A stretch of DNA of 64,000 nt from Neomesorhizobium albiziae. GTDB lineage: Bacteria > Pseudomonadota > Alphaproteobacteria > Rhizobiales > Rhizobiaceae. Positions within the stretch are counted from its first letter, which is position 1. The number at the start of each line of letters is the position of its first letter. The stretch is taken from assembly GCF_900114255.1 (NCBI RefSeq), contig NZ_FOSL01000023.1:18427-82426 (forward strand), in the 5' to 3' direction. Made by a program: the position numbers and the translations under genes. The notes under the pieces are model-generated. The model saw only the letters and a program-made list of their open reading frames with translations. It was not told the origin of the DNA and ran no database searches. Below, piece after piece: positions 63,993 to 64,000 of the stretch.

Positions 63993-64000
63993 AGACCGGC
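63911..64000. mobile_element. Terminal tandem repeats of an IS21-type insertion sequence (cut by window edge)
   Basis: Four head-to-tail copies of a 22-23-bp unit (63911, 63933, 63956, 63979), each with ATTCCGAT/ATTCCGAC followed by an AAG-rich part and CCGGCC: for example CCATTCCGATCAAAGACCGG. Multiple terminal direct repeats of about 20 bp are characteristic of IS21-family ends, where IstA binds. The body of the element lies beyond the window. Confidence 0.6.

Noticed and set aside
1..64000. CRISPR array
   Set aside because: No series of regularly spaced identical repeats with unique spacers; the only tandem arrays are the short ones at 54.4 kb and at the right edge.

Overview
The window reads as chromosome of an alphaproteobacterium of the order Rhizobiales, most like the Mesorhizobium/Phyllobacteriaceae group. 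Grounds: high GC with strong GC bias at third codon positions; the neighbourhood recJ-glpX-hom-aminotransferase; yidD-thrS; folE-hisI; a DUF2336 protein; and four intergenic palindromic elements of the RIME/REP kind common in these genomes (about 7.9, 12.9, 38.5 and 44.9 kb). This placement is from family recognition, not from a search.

Layout. 0-3 kb: part of a Tad/Flp pilus operon on the minus strand (cpaB, cpaC, a short lipoprotein where cpaD is expected, start of cpaE). 3-16 kb: housekeeping and metabolic genes (parE, alpha/beta hydrolase, DMT exporter, cupin, DUF2336, a MaoC hydratase with a CitE-like lyase, flavin reductase, nitroreductase, acyltransferase, thrS). 16-26.7 kb: yidD, a frameshifted LysR gene, a NifU-like scaffold, folE, hisI, a patatin, then recJ, glpX, hom and a class I aminotransferase on the minus strand. 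26.8-30.2 kb: phaC and an M15 peptidase lipoprotein. 30.35 kb: tRNA-Glu followed by three orphan genes. 32-35 kb: a compact minus-strand operon of type III polyketide synthase, methyltransferase and flavoprotein, resembling phenolic-lipid/quinone loci. 35.2-44 kb: a GntR/FadR-type regulator with a visible operator at its own promoter, a cystathionine-lyase-like PLP enzyme, a complete sugar-type ABC importer and a complete amino-acid-type ABC importer. 44-50.1 kb: SH3-domain protein, methionine aminopeptidase, RadC-like protein, an alpha/beta hydrolase, a secreted protein and trigger factor.

From 50.44 kb a tRNA-Leu(TAG) is directly followed by a tyrosine integrase and about 11-13 kb of accessory DNA: orphan cargo, an XRE regulator, an excisionase-like protein, an archaeo-eukaryotic-type primase-polymerase, a helicase with an apparent Fe-S cysteine set, small proteins including a DUF5681 protein, and a serine resolvase with inverted repeats upstream. 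I read this as an integrative element with its own replication module. It also carries CTGTCA repeats and a perfect 20-bp inverted repeat inside the helicase gene. No second attachment site was found by eye, so its right end is not fixed. Beyond it lie a lipoprotein, 735 bp with no gene I can support, and a truncated gene running into about 23-bp tandem repeats that look like the end of an IS21-type insertion sequence at the window edge.
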